Below the pieces are notes generated by a model. That model had not been told where the DNA came from. It saw only the letters and a program-made list of their open reading frames with translations, and did not search any database. Source: Planococcus sp. CPCC 101016 (lineage in GTDB: Bacteria > Bacillota > Bacilli > Bacillales_A > Planococcaceae). From it: DNA of 64,000 bases. Numbering within the stretch: position 1 is the stretch's first letter; every line of letters starts with the position of its first letter. This document shows positions 63,399 through 64,000 of the stretch, one piece after another. Location: assembly GCF_007859295.1 (NCBI RefSeq), contig NZ_VOHB01000004.1, positions 220,761 to 284,760 on the forward strand, written 5' to 3'. A program made the translations under genes and the position numbers.

Positions 63399-64000
63399 TT
63401 AAATCTCCCCTTTGATTTTATTGTTTTTCAAATACTCATAAACAGTTACCGCAATCTGAACGCCTTCTTTTCGATTACGTGTTTCGTTTTCCTGTTCAAT
63501 TTCTCCTGGAACCAGCACTCGATTAAATCCTTCTGCTGCTGGAACTTCCCGGATTTCTTTGATCATTTTATCCATCTGTTCTAGAAAGCTTTCGGTATCG
63601 GTAAAAAAGGAAGGATTGATTGCACAGAAATAATGGCCAAGTTTCCGTTTTTTATCCAACTCCTCATACATTGAATTAATATGAGGACCGAACGCCATAC
63701 CAGCCAGCAGTCCTGAGAAAATATCAACAATCATCGATAAACCAGAACCTTTTGGACCACCAAATGGCGTTAAGGAAACTACTTTCGCAGGATCTGTTAC
63801 TGGTGAACCTGCTTCATCCACTCCCCATCCCTCTGGAATATCTTTGCCTTCTTCTTTATGCTGCAGAATTTTTCCTAATGCGACATTTGACGTAGCCATA
63901 TCTAAAATGAAAGGTTTTTCGGACTTCGCAGGAACTCCATAAGCAATTGGGTTCGTTCCAAGGAAAGATTCTTTTCCACCGAAAGGAACAACAATTTTAT
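63399..64000 (-). CDS. Ldh_2 family oxidoreductase (YjmC-like), partial at N-terminus
   Basis: The gene enters from the right edge of the window; the frame stays open to base 64000, giving the last 200 residues. The visible part contains [30 protein letters not shown] and [20 protein letters not shown], all typical of the malate/L-lactate/ureidoglycolate dehydrogenase (Ldh_2) fold. An internal ATG at 63899 is not a start. YjmC of the B. subtilis hexuronate operon is the closest in context. It lies 2 bases before dctP. Confidence 0.85.
   Translation of the reverse strand, partial: KIVVPFGGKESFLGTNPIAYGVPAKSEKPFILDMATSNVALGKILQHKEEGKDIPEGWGVDEAGSPVTDPAKVVSLTPFGGPKGSGLSMIVDIFSGLLAGMAFGPHINSMYEELDKKRKLGHYFCAINPSFFTDTESFLEQMDKMIKEIREVPAAEGFNRVLVPGEIEQENETRNRKEGVQIAVTVYEYLKNNKIKGEI

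Overview
The window looks like a chromosomal segment of a low-to-mid GC, Gram-positive Bacillota member. Gene content and layout fit the Planococcaceae (Planococcus/Planomicrobium-like): glgBCDAP, a guanine-class riboswitch before xpt-pbuX, ykvI/ykvR/yvbH/yflT-type genes, type II pantothenate kinase, B. subtilis-like SigB, PerR, Fur, WalR and CcpA sites, and GGAGG ribosome-binding sites. The genus is inference. I saw no rRNA, tRNA, prophage, insertion sequence or CRISPR array.

Layout. 1-5.7 kb: a partial metallo-hydrolase, a SigB-type stress gene, a YkvI transporter, an acyl-CoA-dehydrogenase-like flavoprotein with ykvR, and a secreted ComEC-like MBL/HhH lipoprotein with a DUF3006 partner. 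5.7-14.4 kb (minus): a complete glycogen operon glgB-C-D-A-P followed by an SDR oxidoreductase. 14.6-23.5 kb: an SCO-type copper chaperone with a small Cys-containing partner, lactonase, shikimate kinase, an unknown polytopic membrane protein, proline dehydrogenase, ring-cleaving dioxygenase, a degenerate M50-like membrane protein and an exported esterase. 23.5-25.7 kb: xpt-pbuX under a purine riboswitch. 25.7-35.9 kb: thioesterase, YvbH, DUF4139 protein, carboxylesterase, fhs, a 23-residue-repeat protein, a 50-residue micro-gene, and a CcpA-marked acyl-CoA ligase/thioesterase pair. 36-45.7 kb: a WalR-marked LysM/NlpC-P60 hydrolase, a PerR-marked catalase, HemY/CgoX, nitroreductase, an FAD oxidase coupled to a half-size MFS protein, CoaW and an AI-2E family exporter. 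45.7-52 kb: a peptide-binding lipoprotein/M42 aminopeptidase operon, alpha/beta hydrolase, intracellular subtilisin and a saccharopine-dehydrogenase-like protein. 52.1-56.9 kb: an iron/flavin neighbourhood with FetAB-type ABC exporter and ferritin divergent from ribA-ribD-HAD phosphatase. 57-64 kb (minus): a hexuronate operon with an Ldh_2 dehydrogenase (cut by the window end), TRAP transporter, Zn-dehydrogenase, KDPG aldolase, mannonate dehydratase and fructuronate reductase.

The most unusual points are these. (1) The 54.2-54.4 kb intergenic region has one PerR-like and two Fur-like boxes between ferritin and a truncated riboflavin pathway that has no FMN riboswitch and no ribE/ribH; it would make 5-amino-6-ribitylaminouracil. 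(2) The SDR after the glycogen operon has the Asn and Lys of its catalytic tetrad exchanged. (3) One M50-like membrane protein has lost its metal-binding motif and carries a highly charged tail. (4) A protein is built of 23-residue W..I...Q.LSE.FI repeats. (5) An RBS-masking hairpin lies before the thioesterase in the acyl-CoA ligase operon. All functional statements rest on motif reading, without database searches.
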